Below, in pieces: positions 17,376-26,328 of a DNA stretch of 30,766 nt. Source of the stretch: JAZFYD01 sp036443405 (GTDB taxonomy: Bacteria > Planctomycetota > PLA2). A program made the translations under genes and the position numbers. How positions within the stretch are numbered: position 1 is the stretch's first letter; each line of letters opens with the position of its first letter. The DNA lies in the NCBI GenBank assembly GCA_036443405.1, contig JAZFYD010000144.1:1-30766 (forward strand), given 5' to 3'. A model generated the notes under the pieces. That model had not been told where the DNA came from, did no database searches, and saw only the letters and a program-made list of their open reading frames with translations.

Positions 17376-18268
17376 GGCAGCAACCACCCGCGCCGGATAG
17401 CCGAACGCACGATCTCGAAAAACGGTTGGTCCGCGCGCACCCGCAGGAAACCCGAGCCCGTCCGGCGCGCAAACCCGGCGAGACTACCCGCGCGGGCCTC
17501 GCGCGCCTTGTTGTATGCGGCGACGACATCCGGCGTGATGTCGAGCAGCGTGGTCTCGCCCGTCTCTGCGTCTTTCAGAAGCGTGCGGCCAAGCGGCGGC
17601 GGGGCCAACCGCTCCGGATCCTCGATCAGCATCACGCGCACCTGGAAACGGCGGCTCACGAGATACGACAGCGCCTGGCCCACGCCGCGCGGATCGAAGA
17701 AGTCGCTCATCACGAACGCCACACCGCCGCGGCTCTTGCGCGGCACCGCGCCCCTGAGCGCCCCCATCAGGTCCGTGGCCCCGCCGGGCTCGCGATCGAC
17801 GGCGGCGAAAAGATCCGGCAGCCGGCCCCGGCCGGTGAACACATCGGCGGTGCGCGCGCCGGCGCCACCGATCGGTGCCCAGAGCACACGGTCCATGTGC
17901 GGCATCGCGACCGCGCCGAGCGCTGCCGTGACCTTTCTCGCGCACTGCGCCGCCGCGCCGCGCATGCTCTCCGAACAGTCCTGCAGGAGCACGACGTCGA
18001 GGGAGACCTCCGCGTCGAACTCCTTCACGACCAGGATGTCCATCCGCGCGAGCACGTTCCAGTCGATCAGGCGCAGCGGATCGCCTTCGTGGTAGCTGCG
18101 GTGTTCCCGAAAGCTCGTTCCGGGACCGCGGCGCGACGTTTCGCGCTCGCCGCGCAACTGCCCCTTGTGCACCTTCGCCGCGAGGATCTCGAGCTGGCGG
18201 AGTTGCGCCATCTCGCGCGAATCGAAAAAGACCCGCTGCGGATCCGCGGAACCCGTGGAGCCAGCCAC
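17372..18268 (-). CDS. DUF58 domain protein
   Basis: 298 residues. I prefer the GTG at 18268, with GGAGG at 18278-18282 nine bases upstream and only one base after the previous stop; an ATG at 18286 lies before that site. The DUF58 core is clear: RGPGTSFREHRSYHEGDPLRLIDWNVLARMDILVVKEF-type residues at 47-84, then the VWA-like strand with QDCSESM, which keeps the DxSxS metal motif from Asp97. DUF58 proteins are cytoplasmic and usually encoded with a MoxR AAA+ ATPase and BatA-like membrane proteins. Here it sits between two membrane proteins, overlapping the BatA-like gene by 4 bp, without a MoxR gene. Confidence 0.92.
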   Translation of the reverse strand: MAGSTGSADPQRVFFDSREMAQLRQLEILAAKVHKGQLRGERETSRRGPGTSFREHRSYHEGDPLRLIDWNVLARMDILVVKEFDAEVSLDVVLLQDCSESMRGAAAQCARKVTAALGAVAMPHMDRVLWAPIGGAGARTADVFTGRGRLPDLFAAVDREPGGATDLMGALRGAVPRKSRGGVAFVMSDFFDPRGVGQALSYLVSRRFQVRVMLIEDPERLAPPPLGRTLLKDAETGETTLLDITPDVVAAYNKAREARAGSLAGFARRTGSGFLRVRADQPFFEIVRSAIRRGWLLP

Positions 18269-18269
18269 G

Positions 18270-19529
18270 CTACTTTTCCTCCCCATCGGGCTGCACGCCG
18301 TCCGGACGCAAGCGCTCGAAGTACTCCTGCACCAGACGCCGCGCGGCCGGCGACAGCCCGGGCCGTTTGAGCGCGGCCTCTTTGCGCCGCTGCAACTCCG
18401 GCCACGCCTCCTCGAGCGGCCGGTCCACGGGATCGGAGCCGCCGCGGGTCTCCGTCAACACGCGCGCGCGTTTTTTGACTTTGTCGCCGTCTCGAACGAG
18501 CGGCTGCACGAACTTCGGTTTCGCGTTGATCTTTTGCGGACGTTGTTCCTGCTGACCGGGTTTCGGTTTTCCCTTCCCCGGGTCCTCGGGCGGATCTTCG
18601 CCGCTTCCTCCTCCCCCGCCGTCCCCCTCGGGGTCAATGCGAAACAAGAACTCGTTGCTCTCGAGTTCGCCGCACACAGCTACGACCACGTGCTCGCCCG
18701 GCGCGAGCTTCTCGGCGTACCTCAGAAGATCGAAACGCATGACGTCTTGGCCCGGCGCACCCGCGGCGAGAAATAATGTGTGGCGAAGGGGAAACACCGG
18801 CTTGTCGTCGAGCTGGAGAAAGACGTCCTCCTGAAAGTCGTCCTCGAGCGCCGCGTTCGCTTCGAGCATCACCTGCATCGGGATCGGGTCGCCAGGGCGG
18901 AACAACGCGCGCAAACCGCTGAGGCGCAACACCAACGGCGACTCCGCGGCGTTGCTCTCACCGTCGGCATCGTCCGGCCCTTCGCCCGCGCCGGCTCTTC
19001 CCGGCAGGATCGCGATCGCAATGACGAGCAGGACGGCGAGCCTTCGCAACCAACTTTCGCGGCGACGCGAGCGGGCCGGGACCAACACATCCAGGGACGG
19101 AGGTGCGCGGAGGGCGCATTCAACCGTGAGACCGGCGAGCGGACCGGTCGCCTGCAGCGCCGCGGCGAAACGATCCGTTTCCAACCGTCGATCCATCTCG
19201 TTCGCGGTCTGAGTGGCGCCGCGCCGGAAACACCAGGGCGTCAGGAGGCGCACGAGCCACCCGACCAGGAACACGACTGCCAAGAACACGAGACCCTCGG
19301 CGAGACCCACGAGCGACAGCGCAAACCAACCGACCCAGAGCGGCGCGTCGTCCGCAATCGTGTCGAGGTCGAGAGAAGCGAGCCCGGGTAGCTCGAGTCC
19401 GAGCCGCATCGCGAACAGCAACACGACGACCGCGAGCGCACCGACCAGGCTGAATCGGAATGCCAGACGCCGGGCGTGGCCGCGCGCTCGACCGCGCTCA
19501 ACCTTCGACAGGAATGAAGGAAACGTCAT
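18270..19529 (-). CDS. multi-helix membrane protein of the DUF58/BatA operon
   Basis: 419 residues, family not recognised. Membrane helices are at about 26-44, 64-92 (long, possibly two) and 163-178, the last followed by RAGAGEG. The region after residue 190 looks exported: a beta-rich domain (PLVLRLSGLRALFRPGDPIPM at its start) resembling the Ig-like domains of BatD-type proteins, a Gly/Pro/Lys-rich linker (about 300-335) and a charged helical tail with RRLVQEYFERL. The ATG is at 19529. It is the first gene of the operon and stops one base before the DUF58 GTG. It probably replaces BatB or BatD partners, which is inference from position. Confidence 0.75.
   Translation of the reverse strand: MTFPSFLSKVERGRARGHARRLAFRFSLVGALAVVVLLFAMRLGLELPGLASLDLDTIADDAPLWVGWFALSLVGLAEGLVFLAVVFLVGWLVRLLTPWCFRRGATQTANEMDRRLETDRFAAALQATGPLAGLTVECALRAPPSLDVLVPARSRRRESWLRRLAVLLVIAIAILPGRAGAGEGPDDADGESNAAESPLVLRLSGLRALFRPGDPIPMQVMLEANAALEDDFQEDVFLQLDDKPVFPLRHTLFLAAGAPGQDVMRFDLLRYAEKLAPGEHVVVAVCGELESNEFLFRIDPEGDGGGGGSGEDPPEDPGKGKPKPGQQEQRPQKINAKPKFVQPLVRDGDKVKKRARVLTETRGGSDPVDRPLEEAWPELQRRKEAALKRPGLSPAARRLVQEYFERLRPDGVQPDGEEK
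18278..18282 (-). promoter_or_regulatory. ribosome-binding site that decides the DUF58 start
   Basis: GGAGG on the minus strand, inside the last codons of the upstream gene and 9 bases before the GTG at 18268. It lies downstream of the alternative ATG at 18286, so it can only serve the GTG. Confidence 0.6.
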
Positions 19530-19621
19530 AACCCTTGTAGGCCCGCGATCTTACCGCATCCGTTGACTTGTTCACCACGCGGGACTATCGTGCCCGCGCA
19601 GGAGCCATTCTGCCAGCCATT

Positions 19622-20203
19622 ATGGAACCGAGCCCGCTTCACATCGTCGCCTATTGCTGCAACATCCTGGGCGCCTTCTTTCTCATGAAGAGCATCATGG
19701 TGAAGTCGCCCAAGTATGTGTTGCACGAGCTGCTCGACTTCAAGGTCAACAAGAGCAGCTTTTTCCGCAGATACGTGAGCCAACGCTTCGAGGCGGTCAT
19801 TGGTTTCACGTTTCTGTCTGCCGGACAGATCATTCTGATCAGCCGACTCGTCGCCGTTGTCGAGAATCGGCCCGGCACTCCCGAAAACCTCAGCATATGG
19901 ATCGTGTTGGCGATCACGATTGTCGCTCTGGTCCTTCTCGCGTATGTCCTCAGCCGGGTCGCCCGAATCTTCTCCGGTCGCATCTTTGTTGCGCTGGTCG
20001 GCTTCATGATCGAGAAGCACAAGTTCCAGCTCGTCAACGACCAGGCACTCGTCAAGGAACTCGGCCGGCTGCTGCACGTCGAGCGCGACGAGGACGAAGA
20101 CACGGTGGAGTCGTATACGAAGAAGGTGCTCGATGCGATGGATTTCGCGGCCGACGCGGACTCCGGGACTGAGCAGCGTGACCGGCTCCTCGCGCGCATG
20201 TAG
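19622..20203 (+). CDS. membrane protein upstream of lpxD
   Basis: 193 residues from the ATG at 19622; a TTG at 19568 would add 18 residues that look non-coding. Three hydrophobic helices are visible: about 6-26 (HIVAYCCNILGAFFLMKSI), 57-80 and 90-111. A basic patch and a soluble C-terminus rich in Asp and Glu (ERDEDEDTVESY) follow. Family and function unknown. It ends 37 bp before lpxD on the same strand and is likely co-transcribed, so an envelope role is possible. Confidence 0.75.
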   Translation: MEPSPLHIVAYCCNILGAFFLMKSIMVKSPKYVLHELLDFKVNKSSFFRRYVSQRFEAVIGFTFLSAGQIILISRLVAVVENRPGTPENLSIWIVLAITIVALVLLAYVLSRVARIFSGRIFVALVGFMIEKHKFQLVNDQALVKELGRLLHVERDEDEDTVESYTKKVLDAMDFAADADSGTEQRDRLLARM

Positions 20204-20240
20204 TCCGCTCCCAGAGACCCGCTTCAAACCACAAAACACC

Positions 20241-21260
20241 ATGTCCAAGAGTCTTACCGTCGCGGAAATCGCGGAGCAGGTCGGCGGCACGCTCGAACGC
20301 GGGGGCGACCTCGTCATTCGCGGCGTCGAGTCGCTGGAAGGCGCCAGGGAAGGCGACATCTCATTTCTCTCCGAGGTGCGCAACCGCAAGCAGCTGGCCG
20401 ACTGCAAAGCCACCGCCTTGCTGCTGCCGCCGGTCGTCGACGCGCCGGATTGCGGCGTGATCCGCATCAAGGACACGCAAACCGCCATCGCGAAGGTGAT
20501 CGGCCTGCTCGAGCTCGAGGTCCGCGACCATCCGTTTGTGGGCATTCACGAGCGTGCGTACATCGATCCCGCGGCGGAGCTCGGTGACAACGTCGGCGTC
20601 GGACCGTACGCGACGATTTGCGCGGGCGCGAAGATCGGATCGGACTGCGTGATCTACCCCGGCGCGTTCATCGGGCGCGATGCGGTGCTCGGCGACCGCA
20701 CCGTGCTCTTTCCGAACGCCAGCGTGATGCGCGGCTGCAACGTGGGCAACGATGTCACGCTGCATCCGGGCGCGATCGTCGGCGCCGAGGGATTCGGATT
20801 TCACCCGACGGCCGAGGGTCTCGTGCGCATCCCGCAACTCGGAACGGTCGTCGTCGAGGACGGCGTCAGCATCGGCGCGCACACGACCGTGGACCGCGCG
20901 CGCTTCGGCGCGACCTACGTGCTTCGCGGCACGGCGCTCGACAACCTGATCATGCTTGGCCACAACGTCTCGGTCGGGCCGCACACGATCATCATCGCGC
21001 AGACCGGCGTCGCGGGCGGCACGAAGATCGGCGCGCATTGCGTGGTCGCCGGGCAGGTCGGGATCGTCGGCCACGTCGAGATCGGCGACGGCATCATGAT
21101 CGGGGCGAAGTCCGGTGTGGCGCGCTCGTTCCACGGTGTGCGCGCGATCTCCGGTTACTACGCCACGGAGCACCGGGAGATGAAACGGTTTCTTGCGGCG
21201 CAGCGCAAGGTCCCGGAGTTGATCGAGCGCGTCAAGGAGCTCGAGAAGCGCCTCTCATGA
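20241..21260 (+). CDS. lpxD: UDP-3-O-acylglucosamine N-acyltransferase
   Basis: Adds the N-linked hydroxyacyl chain from acyl-ACP to UDP-3-O-acylglucosamine, third step of lipid A synthesis, at the cytoplasmic face. 339 residues, family length. The N-terminal uridine-binding domain (about 1-100, with GDISFLSEVRNRKQL) is followed by a left-handed beta-helix of hexapeptide repeats (about 103-310). The catalytic histidine is His241 in IMLGHNVSVG, and GAEGFGF at 181-187 is a family signature. A C-terminal helix ends KELEKRLS. The start ATG at 20241 has little Shine-Dalgarno. Its stop overlaps the next gene in ATGA. Confidence 0.97.
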   Translation: MSKSLTVAEIAEQVGGTLERGGDLVIRGVESLEGAREGDISFLSEVRNRKQLADCKATALLLPPVVDAPDCGVIRIKDTQTAIAKVIGLLELEVRDHPFVGIHERAYIDPAAELGDNVGVGPYATICAGAKIGSDCVIYPGAFIGRDAVLGDRTVLFPNASVMRGCNVGNDVTLHPGAIVGAEGFGFHPTAEGLVRIPQLGTVVVEDGVSIGAHTTVDRARFGATYVLRGTALDNLIMLGHNVSVGPHTIIIAQTGVAGGTKIGAHCVVAGQVGIVGHVEIGDGIMIGAKSGVARSFHGVRAISGYYATEHREMKRFLAAQRKVPELIERVKELEKRLS

Positions 21261-21592
21261 CCGCCCTCTGGTTCGTGGGCGCGACGCTTGTCCTGATCGC
21301 GGCCGGCTATCTCTATCATCACAGTCACTTCTGGATCGCGGCCGTGCTCGGCCTCACGTTCGTCGGAACGATGCTCTGGCTCTCGTTCCCGGTCACGAAC
21401 CCGACCCTCTGGACGCTGTTCACAGTGGTCGTGGTCATCGGCCCGATGATCCTGCTCGCGTGGCACACGATCGATCAAAGGCTCGGGCTTTTCCTGTTGC
21501 CAACGGTGTATTCGATCCCGCTCGCGATGATCTGCGCGGCGTTTTTGTGGCTCTCTTGCGGGATCTCGCTCCTATGGTCCGCATTTTCATAA
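21257..21592 (+). CDS. small four-helix membrane protein between lpxD and lpxB
   Basis: 111 residues, almost entirely hydrophobic. Helices lie at about 3-20, 25-43, 52-69 and 78-107, separated by short polar turns (YHHSHF, PVTNP, HTIDQ). It starts by ATGA overlap with lpxD and its 3' end overlaps lpxB by 19 bp, so translation of the three genes is probably coupled. I do not recognise the family. The position normally held by fabZ and lpxA in proteobacteria suggests a role in lipid A synthesis or transport, but only context supports this. Confidence 0.8.
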   Translation: MTALWFVGATLVLIAAGYLYHHSHFWIAAVLGLTFVGTMLWLSFPVTNPTLWTLFTVVVVIGPMILLAWHTIDQRLGLFLLPTVYSIPLAMICAAFLWLSCGISLLWSAFS

Positions 21593-22710
21593 GTGCCGGC
21601 GAGCCGAGCGGTGTCGCGATCGGCGCGATGCTGATGCGCGAATTGAAAAAACGCATCCCGGACGTCACGTTCAAGGGATTCGGCGGGCCGCCCATGGTCG
21701 ACGAGGGGTTGGAGGTCATCTTCGATCCCGCGAAGACCGCCGCGATGTGGCTGTTCGGCAACCTGAAGCGCATCCCGGAGCACCGGCGCGCACTGAAGAC
21801 CGCCCAGCAATCGTGGCGTGACGAGCCGCCGGACCTGGTCATCACGATCGACTACCAGGCGTTCCATCTCTATCTGGGCACGTTCGCGCGCAAGATGGGG
21901 CTCAAGGTCATGCACTTCGTCGGTTCGCAGTTTTGGGGCCGGAAGATCTACACCCTCAATCCGATCAGGCGCGCCTACAGCCACGTGCTGCTGATTCACG
22001 AGTTCGAGAAGAAGCACTACGACGCCGCCGGAATCCCGTCGACGTTTGTCGGCCATCCGTTGTTCGAGCGCATTCAGATGCGCAACCTGGAACCGGACAA
22101 GGTCGCCACGATGAAGAGCCACCCGGGCCCGCGCATCGCCGTCTTACCCGGAAGCCGCGGCGGCGAGATTTCGCACTCCCTTCCGATCATGCTGGGGTCC
22201 GTGCGCCGCCTGCAACCGCGCCCGTACATGCTGCTGAGCTGCGCGCGCCAGGAGTCCCGCGCGTACCTGGAGGACGCGCTGGCAAACTCGGATCTCGAAG
22301 GCGAGCTGTACGACTACGACTCGGGCGAGATCCTGCTCGCGGCGGATCTGGCGGTGATGACGTCGGGCAGCATCACGATGGAGGCGGTGTACTACGGCTG
22401 CCCGGGCGTCGTGGTGTATCGCGTGCACCCGTTCAGCTACTTCTTCGCGCGACCGCTTGTCGCCGGGTACATCGCGCAACCGAACATCATCGCGGGCCGG
22501 GAGATCGTCCCCGAGTTCCTGCTCGGCCATGACGACATCGACGGCGTCGGCGGCGCGTTACAGCACCTGCTCACAAGCGAATCGTCGCGTGACCTTCAAA
22601 AGGCGGAGTTCAAGAAGCTGAAGGACCACCTGCTGGACGCCCCGACGCCGACGAAAGAGGCTGCGAGGGTCGCGGTGGAGCTGATCGGCGAAAACGGCGC
22701 GGGCACGTAG
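21574..22710 (+). CDS. lpxB: lipid-A-disaccharide synthase
   Basis: Joins 2,3-diacylglucosamine-1-phosphate and its UDP form to the lipid A disaccharide; a GT19 glycosyltransferase at the inner membrane. 378 residues, family length. The start at 21574 begins MVRIFISAGEPSG, matching the family GExSGD motif (9-13), although the Asp is Val here. Other signatures are VLPGSRGGEI (190-199), TSGSITMEAVYYGCPGVVVYR (263-283) and QPNIIAGREIVPEFL (302-316). The usual IDxPDFN segment is altered to IDYQAFH (92-98). It overlaps the preceding small membrane protein gene and converges on the glycosyltransferase gene. Confidence 0.95.
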   Translation: MVRIFISAGEPSGVAIGAMLMRELKKRIPDVTFKGFGGPPMVDEGLEVIFDPAKTAAMWLFGNLKRIPEHRRALKTAQQSWRDEPPDLVITIDYQAFHLYLGTFARKMGLKVMHFVGSQFWGRKIYTLNPIRRAYSHVLLIHEFEKKHYDAAGIPSTFVGHPLFERIQMRNLEPDKVATMKSHPGPRIAVLPGSRGGEISHSLPIMLGSVRRLQPRPYMLLSCARQESRAYLEDALANSDLEGELYDYDSGEILLAADLAVMTSGSITMEAVYYGCPGVVVYRVHPFSYFFARPLVAGYIAQPNIIAGREIVPEFLLGHDDIDGVGGALQHLLTSESSRDLQKAEFKKLKDHLLDAPTPTKEAARVAVELIGENGAGT

Positions 22711-22765
22711 CGCGTGCATCTGGGACACGCAATGGCGGAATGCCGTTCGCCGCGGGGCCGGCGCG

Positions 22766-23881
22766 CTACGCGGGAGCGATGCCGCAGGCGGCGAGGTACC
22801 CATCGCACGCCTGGTTGATGTCGACGCGTTCGAAGACCTCCGCCCGTGAGACATCCGGCGGCGAGTTGAGAAGGTCATCGATGGCGGCCGCCAAGGCCTT
22901 CGGATCGCGCCGCGGGACGAGCCCACAGGCAAGATCGCCGGTCAGGATCTCGGACGGACCGCACGGGCAGTTGGTCGAAACCACGGGCGTCCCGCAGATG
23001 AGCGACTCCACCAGGACGTTGGCGCAGCCCTCGTAGTCCGAAGAGAGCACGAGCAGGCGCGCGCGCCGCATCCAGGGGAAGGGATTCTGTTGAAAACCGA
23101 CTAGGTGGACGCGGTCCGAGAGTCCCATCCGGGCGACAAGGCTTGGCAGTCGATCCGAATGCGTGCCCACAAGCACGAGCGAAACCGGCTCGCGGACGAG
23201 TCGGAAGGCCTCCAGTAGGACGTCGATCCGCTTCTGCACGTCGTCTCGCCCCACATGGACGATGTACTCGGTCTCGGGCATCGGGATCGGCTCGTCGGCG
23301 AGCGCCCGGATGTGCTTGAAGTCGTAAGGATTGAGGATGGTGGCCGCGCGTTTGGCATCGATGGAGTACTCCGCGAGTTCGTTCTCGATACCCTTCGAGA
23401 CACAGAGCAGGCTCTTGCCGTTCAAGTGGCTGCGAAGCCGGTTGCGGACACGGAGGTAGCGCCAGAGACTGCGACTGCGAGCCGTTTCGAGGCTGCCGAA
23501 GATGGAGGAGCGAAGCGAATAGTGGACGTTGGCGTGATCAATCCGGGATGCATGCAGCGCGCGTAGCGCGTTTCTCTTGAACCCGACGATTCCCTGGAAT
23601 TTGCGGGTGTCTCCGTCAGGAGCCAGGGAACGGAGCGTCCGGGCGAGGTGCCGCGCCTCGTGCCGGCGCCTCAACACGGAGCAGAAACGCAATCGGGTCG
23701 GCAGCAGGACGTGCACGTCGTCGCCCGGTTGGAGCGCGTGCACGTGTCCGCCCTGTCTGGCACGCAACGCGATGATCGGGACACGGAAGCCGCGGGCTCT
23801 CAAGGCGCGCGACAGGCGTAGGACCACGTTGCCGACACCGCCGTCCCCGATATCGTCGATGACGAAAGCGAGGGTCTTCAT
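22766..23881 (-). CDS. GT4-family glycosyltransferase
   Basis: 371 residues from the ATG at 23881, chosen because the protein then begins MKTLAFVIDDIGDGGVGNV, the usual first strand and Gly-rich loop of GT-B enzymes; ATGs at 23899 and 23920 lie upstream. The C-terminal Rossmann half has YIVHVGRDDVQKRIDVLLEAF and the EX7E donor motif in EGCANVLVESLICGTPVV. This resembles hexosyl- or N-acetylhexosaminyltransferases of cell-surface glycan synthesis. The neighbourhood (lpxB on one side, waaA operon on the other) points to the lipopolysaccharide core or O-chain. Donor and acceptor cannot be told. It lies 75 bp after the CPBP gene and may be the last gene of the waaA operon. Confidence 0.9.
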   Translation of the reverse strand: MKTLAFVIDDIGDGGVGNVVLRLSRALRARGFRVPIIALRARQGGHVHALQPGDDVHVLLPTRLRFCSVLRRRHEARHLARTLRSLAPDGDTRKFQGIVGFKRNALRALHASRIDHANVHYSLRSSIFGSLETARSRSLWRYLRVRNRLRSHLNGKSLLCVSKGIENELAEYSIDAKRAATILNPYDFKHIRALADEPIPMPETEYIVHVGRDDVQKRIDVLLEAFRLVREPVSLVLVGTHSDRLPSLVARMGLSDRVHLVGFQQNPFPWMRRARLLVLSSDYEGCANVLVESLICGTPVVSTNCPCGPSEILTGDLACGLVPRRDPKALAAAIDDLLNSPPDVSRAEVFERVDINQACDGYLAACGIAPA

Positions 23882-23956
23882 CCGCTGGGTGTCTGCCATC
23901 TGGGCCGGGGATGGTAACAACCGATGAGGAGTCGGATCAACGTTGCGGTTACGCGT

Positions 23957-24844
23957 TCACGTTCGGGCCTTCCCGACGCGTTCCGGCCTCAGCTTCCGCG
24001 GCAGCGGCGCCCACTTCACGATGGCCCACAAAGTGAGCAGCATGAACAACCCCGCAACGCCGTCGTGCAGACGATTGGCGCCCCAGATCCACTCCGAGCC
24101 TTCGGGATATGCGTGCACCCAACGCGGGTAGAGCTTCAGCGCGAAGACCAACCCGGCGTGGACGCCGATGCCCAAATAGAGCGTGTCCGTCCTTCGGCGC
24201 ATCGTGTTCAGGGCGAGTCCGAACACAAAGAGGGTCCCGATCCCCAACGTGACGTTGCGCGGGTCCCCCCAGGCCTCCATCAACCTCGGGATCGTCTTCA
24301 GCGTGAGTAACGGGTCGTATCCGCCCGCCGGTGGCGACGTCGACTCGGGGCGGAAGTAGTGCACGGCCGCGTACAAACACGCGGACATCCAGCCCCCCAG
24401 CACGTTGAACAGGTAACCGCGACACAACGCTTCTTCCAAATACGACACGAACACGGCAGTGAACCCGGCCGACAAGATGGCCACCCACAACGCGTCGCCC
24501 GCCGGTTTGTGTTCCCACACCCGGCCGCCGAGCAACATCGAAACGGTGAGCATCGCGACCAGCATCACGATCGCCAGCGCCACCCCGACCGCAAACCGGT
24601 ACAGCCTGTGCGGCCGGCACCAGCGCAGGCGCACCATGACCTCGCGCACGCTTGCGCCCTCGCCCGGGCGGTTTCTGCGTTTGATCACAAGCGACAGGAT
24701 CAGGCTGATCAGGAACACACGCGTCACGACACGGTGCGACGGGACTGTCGGCAGCAGCGCAGCCACGATTGGCGACACCAAGATCGTGGCCAAAAGCGTG
24801 ATCCCGAATCGGACCCCGAGATCCTTCTGACTCGCGGTGATCAT
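23957..24844 (-). CDS. CPBP-family intramembrane metalloprotease-like protein
   Basis: 295 residues with about seven membrane helices. The CAAX-protease/bacteriocin-processing signature is present: EEALCR at 137-142 (EExxxR) and AAVHYF near 159-164, plus a second His in GIGVHAGLVF. In this family the paired glutamates and histidines form the active site in the membrane. Bacterial members process or help export peptides and lipoproteins, but many are unassigned. The start ATG overlaps the PHP-like gene in ATGA, so it is translated in the waaA operon. What it cleaves is unknown. Confidence 0.9.
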   Translation of the reverse strand: MITASQKDLGVRFGITLLATILVSPIVAALLPTVPSHRVVTRVFLISLILSLVIKRRNRPGEGASVREVMVRLRWCRPHRLYRFAVGVALAIVMLVAMLTVSMLLGGRVWEHKPAGDALWVAILSAGFTAVFVSYLEEALCRGYLFNVLGGWMSACLYAAVHYFRPESTSPPAGGYDPLLTLKTIPRLMEAWGDPRNVTLGIGTLFVFGLALNTMRRRTDTLYLGIGVHAGLVFALKLYPRWVHAYPEGSEWIWGANRLHDGVAGLFMLLTLWAIVKWAPLPRKLRPERVGKART

Positions 24845-26328
24845 TCGGGCGCCGATTCCGTCGCGCCCGCCGATTCCTCGTCGTCCGCGTCTGAAGCTTC
24901 AGGTGAAACAGGCGCGCTGTCGACCGCGGCGGCGGCATCGCCCGGCACGCAGAGCGAAAGCGCGTGCGCCGATGCGAGCAATGGCACCGCGATCAGCGCG
25001 TTGAACCCGATCAGCACCGGCACCGGGATCGTGCCCATGGACTCCCGGAACTGCCAGCTCAGCGCGGCGACGCTCGCCATTTCCAGGGCCGAGCAGACGT
25101 AGAAGAGACAACGCCACTGCGCCGCGCGTTCGGGCGCCACCTGCTTGTACGTACCCGCTCGCCACAACACGGAAATGAAGACGATCCACAAAAACCAAAC
25201 AAGACGACGCGAACGGGGCGCCCGGTACAACTCCCGCAGGCCGTCCTGGGCACCCACATACCAGCTCGGACGGGACTTCCACATCTCGCCGCTGATCTCG
25301 CCGCCGGGAATCGCGAAAAGTACGCGCGTCTGCGCGGTGCGCAGAGCTTTCACCACGCCCGCCGGCGAGCTCGCAAGGTTTTGCGGGATGAGCGTCATCG
25401 CGGTCACGTGCGGCCCGAACTTGTAGTCGATCGTGCCCACCATCGCCTTCTTGTGCGCCCGCGCCGCCGCGACACGATTCACACCTCCGTAGATGACACC
25501 GTTCACGAGCTCGATCCCGTCGAGCCCCCACGCGATCGCCGTCTCCAGCGGTTCGTCGAGTTTGGACCAGGGATGCGCAAGAAACACGGCGCCGCCCTCT
25601 TCATGCACGCGCCGGACGAGTTCGGCCTTTGGAATGCCGTTCGGCTTGAAACTCTGACGGATGTTGACGAGCACCAGATCCGGATGGCCGTGATACTCCT
25701 CTCCGGCCAGGATCAGAAACGCCGCCGGCGATAGATGAAGTTCGTCCTGCGCGTAGCGGATCGCCTCGCGGCCCCCCTCGTCGGTGTCCTTGTCGCTGAC
25801 GTTCAGAACACGAAACCCGCGCTCGATGTGCCACTTCACGAGCTCCGCCGGACTCAGCAAACCCGTCGACCGATCGGTTTGAGTGTGCAGGCTCGCGGGA
25901 GCCCACGCCGTCGCCTCCGGACCAAGCGCGATCACGCGGCCGGGCAGATGCCCGGAGTTGTAGAACAGCGCGACCACCGACGGCACCGCCAGCGCGAGGA
26001 ACAGAAGGATGCGCCGACCGCACGCCCGGAAGCCGCAGGTCCACAAGCTGACCAGCACGATGAAAACGAGCAGCCCCAGGACGAGGGCGGGTGCGCCGTG
26101 CGTATTGGCGGCGGCCGCCGCGTACGAAAGGTCGTCGAAAAACGCGAGCGCGTGCACGTCCTCGCGGTCGGGTTCGGTCACGTGCGCAAACTTGGGCGGG
26201 ACCTGGACCGGTTCGTGGGTCGAACCGTCGAGGGCGTAGACCTGCGGCGTCAGCGGCTTTGTAGCCGGCGGAATAAAGAGCGCCGCTCCGATCACCGCAA
26301 GCAGCAGGATGCGCGTGTGCGCCCTCAC
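24841..26328 (-). CDS. membrane protein with a degenerate PHP-type phosphoesterase domain
   Basis: 495 residues from a GTG at 26328, chosen because it overlaps the waaA stop in GTGA; the frame extends upstream only as an antisense-type shadow within waaA. Helices lie near 6-22, 81-97, 108-124, 376-392, 403-425 and 434-456. Between helices 3 and 4 (about 145-340) is a PHP-like domain. Its ligand motifs are altered: HTHT is HTQT (148-151), TDHN is SDKD (179-182), SDAH is IDYK (300-303). Glu210 in AGEE and His252 in AHPW are kept. The domain ends in an Ala/Asp/Glu-rich tail. Phosphoesterase activity is doubtful. It could bind or sense a phosphorylated envelope intermediate. Confidence 0.8.
   Translation of the reverse strand: MRAHTRILLLAVIGAALFIPPATKPLTPQVYALDGSTHEPVQVPPKFAHVTEPDREDVHALAFFDDLSYAAAAANTHGAPALVLGLLVFIVLVSLWTCGFRACGRRILLFLALAVPSVVALFYNSGHLPGRVIALGPEATAWAPASLHTQTDRSTGLLSPAELVKWHIERGFRVLNVSDKDTDEGGREAIRYAQDELHLSPAAFLILAGEEYHGHPDLVLVNIRQSFKPNGIPKAELVRRVHEEGGAVFLAHPWSKLDEPLETAIAWGLDGIELVNGVIYGGVNRVAAARAHKKAMVGTIDYKFGPHVTAMTLIPQNLASSPAGVVKALRTAQTRVLFAIPGGEISGEMWKSRPSWYVGAQDGLRELYRAPRSRRLVWFLWIVFISVLWRAGTYKQVAPERAAQWRCLFYVCSALEMASVAALSWQFRESMGTIPVPVLIGFNALIAVPLLASAHALSLCVPGDAAAAVDSAPVSPEASDADDEESAGATESAPE

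Noticed and set aside
22711..22765. Terminator between lpxB and the glycosyltransferase
   Set aside because: Only a short imperfect hairpin (GCACG-CGTGC) around the lpxB stop, and no T-tract on either strand.
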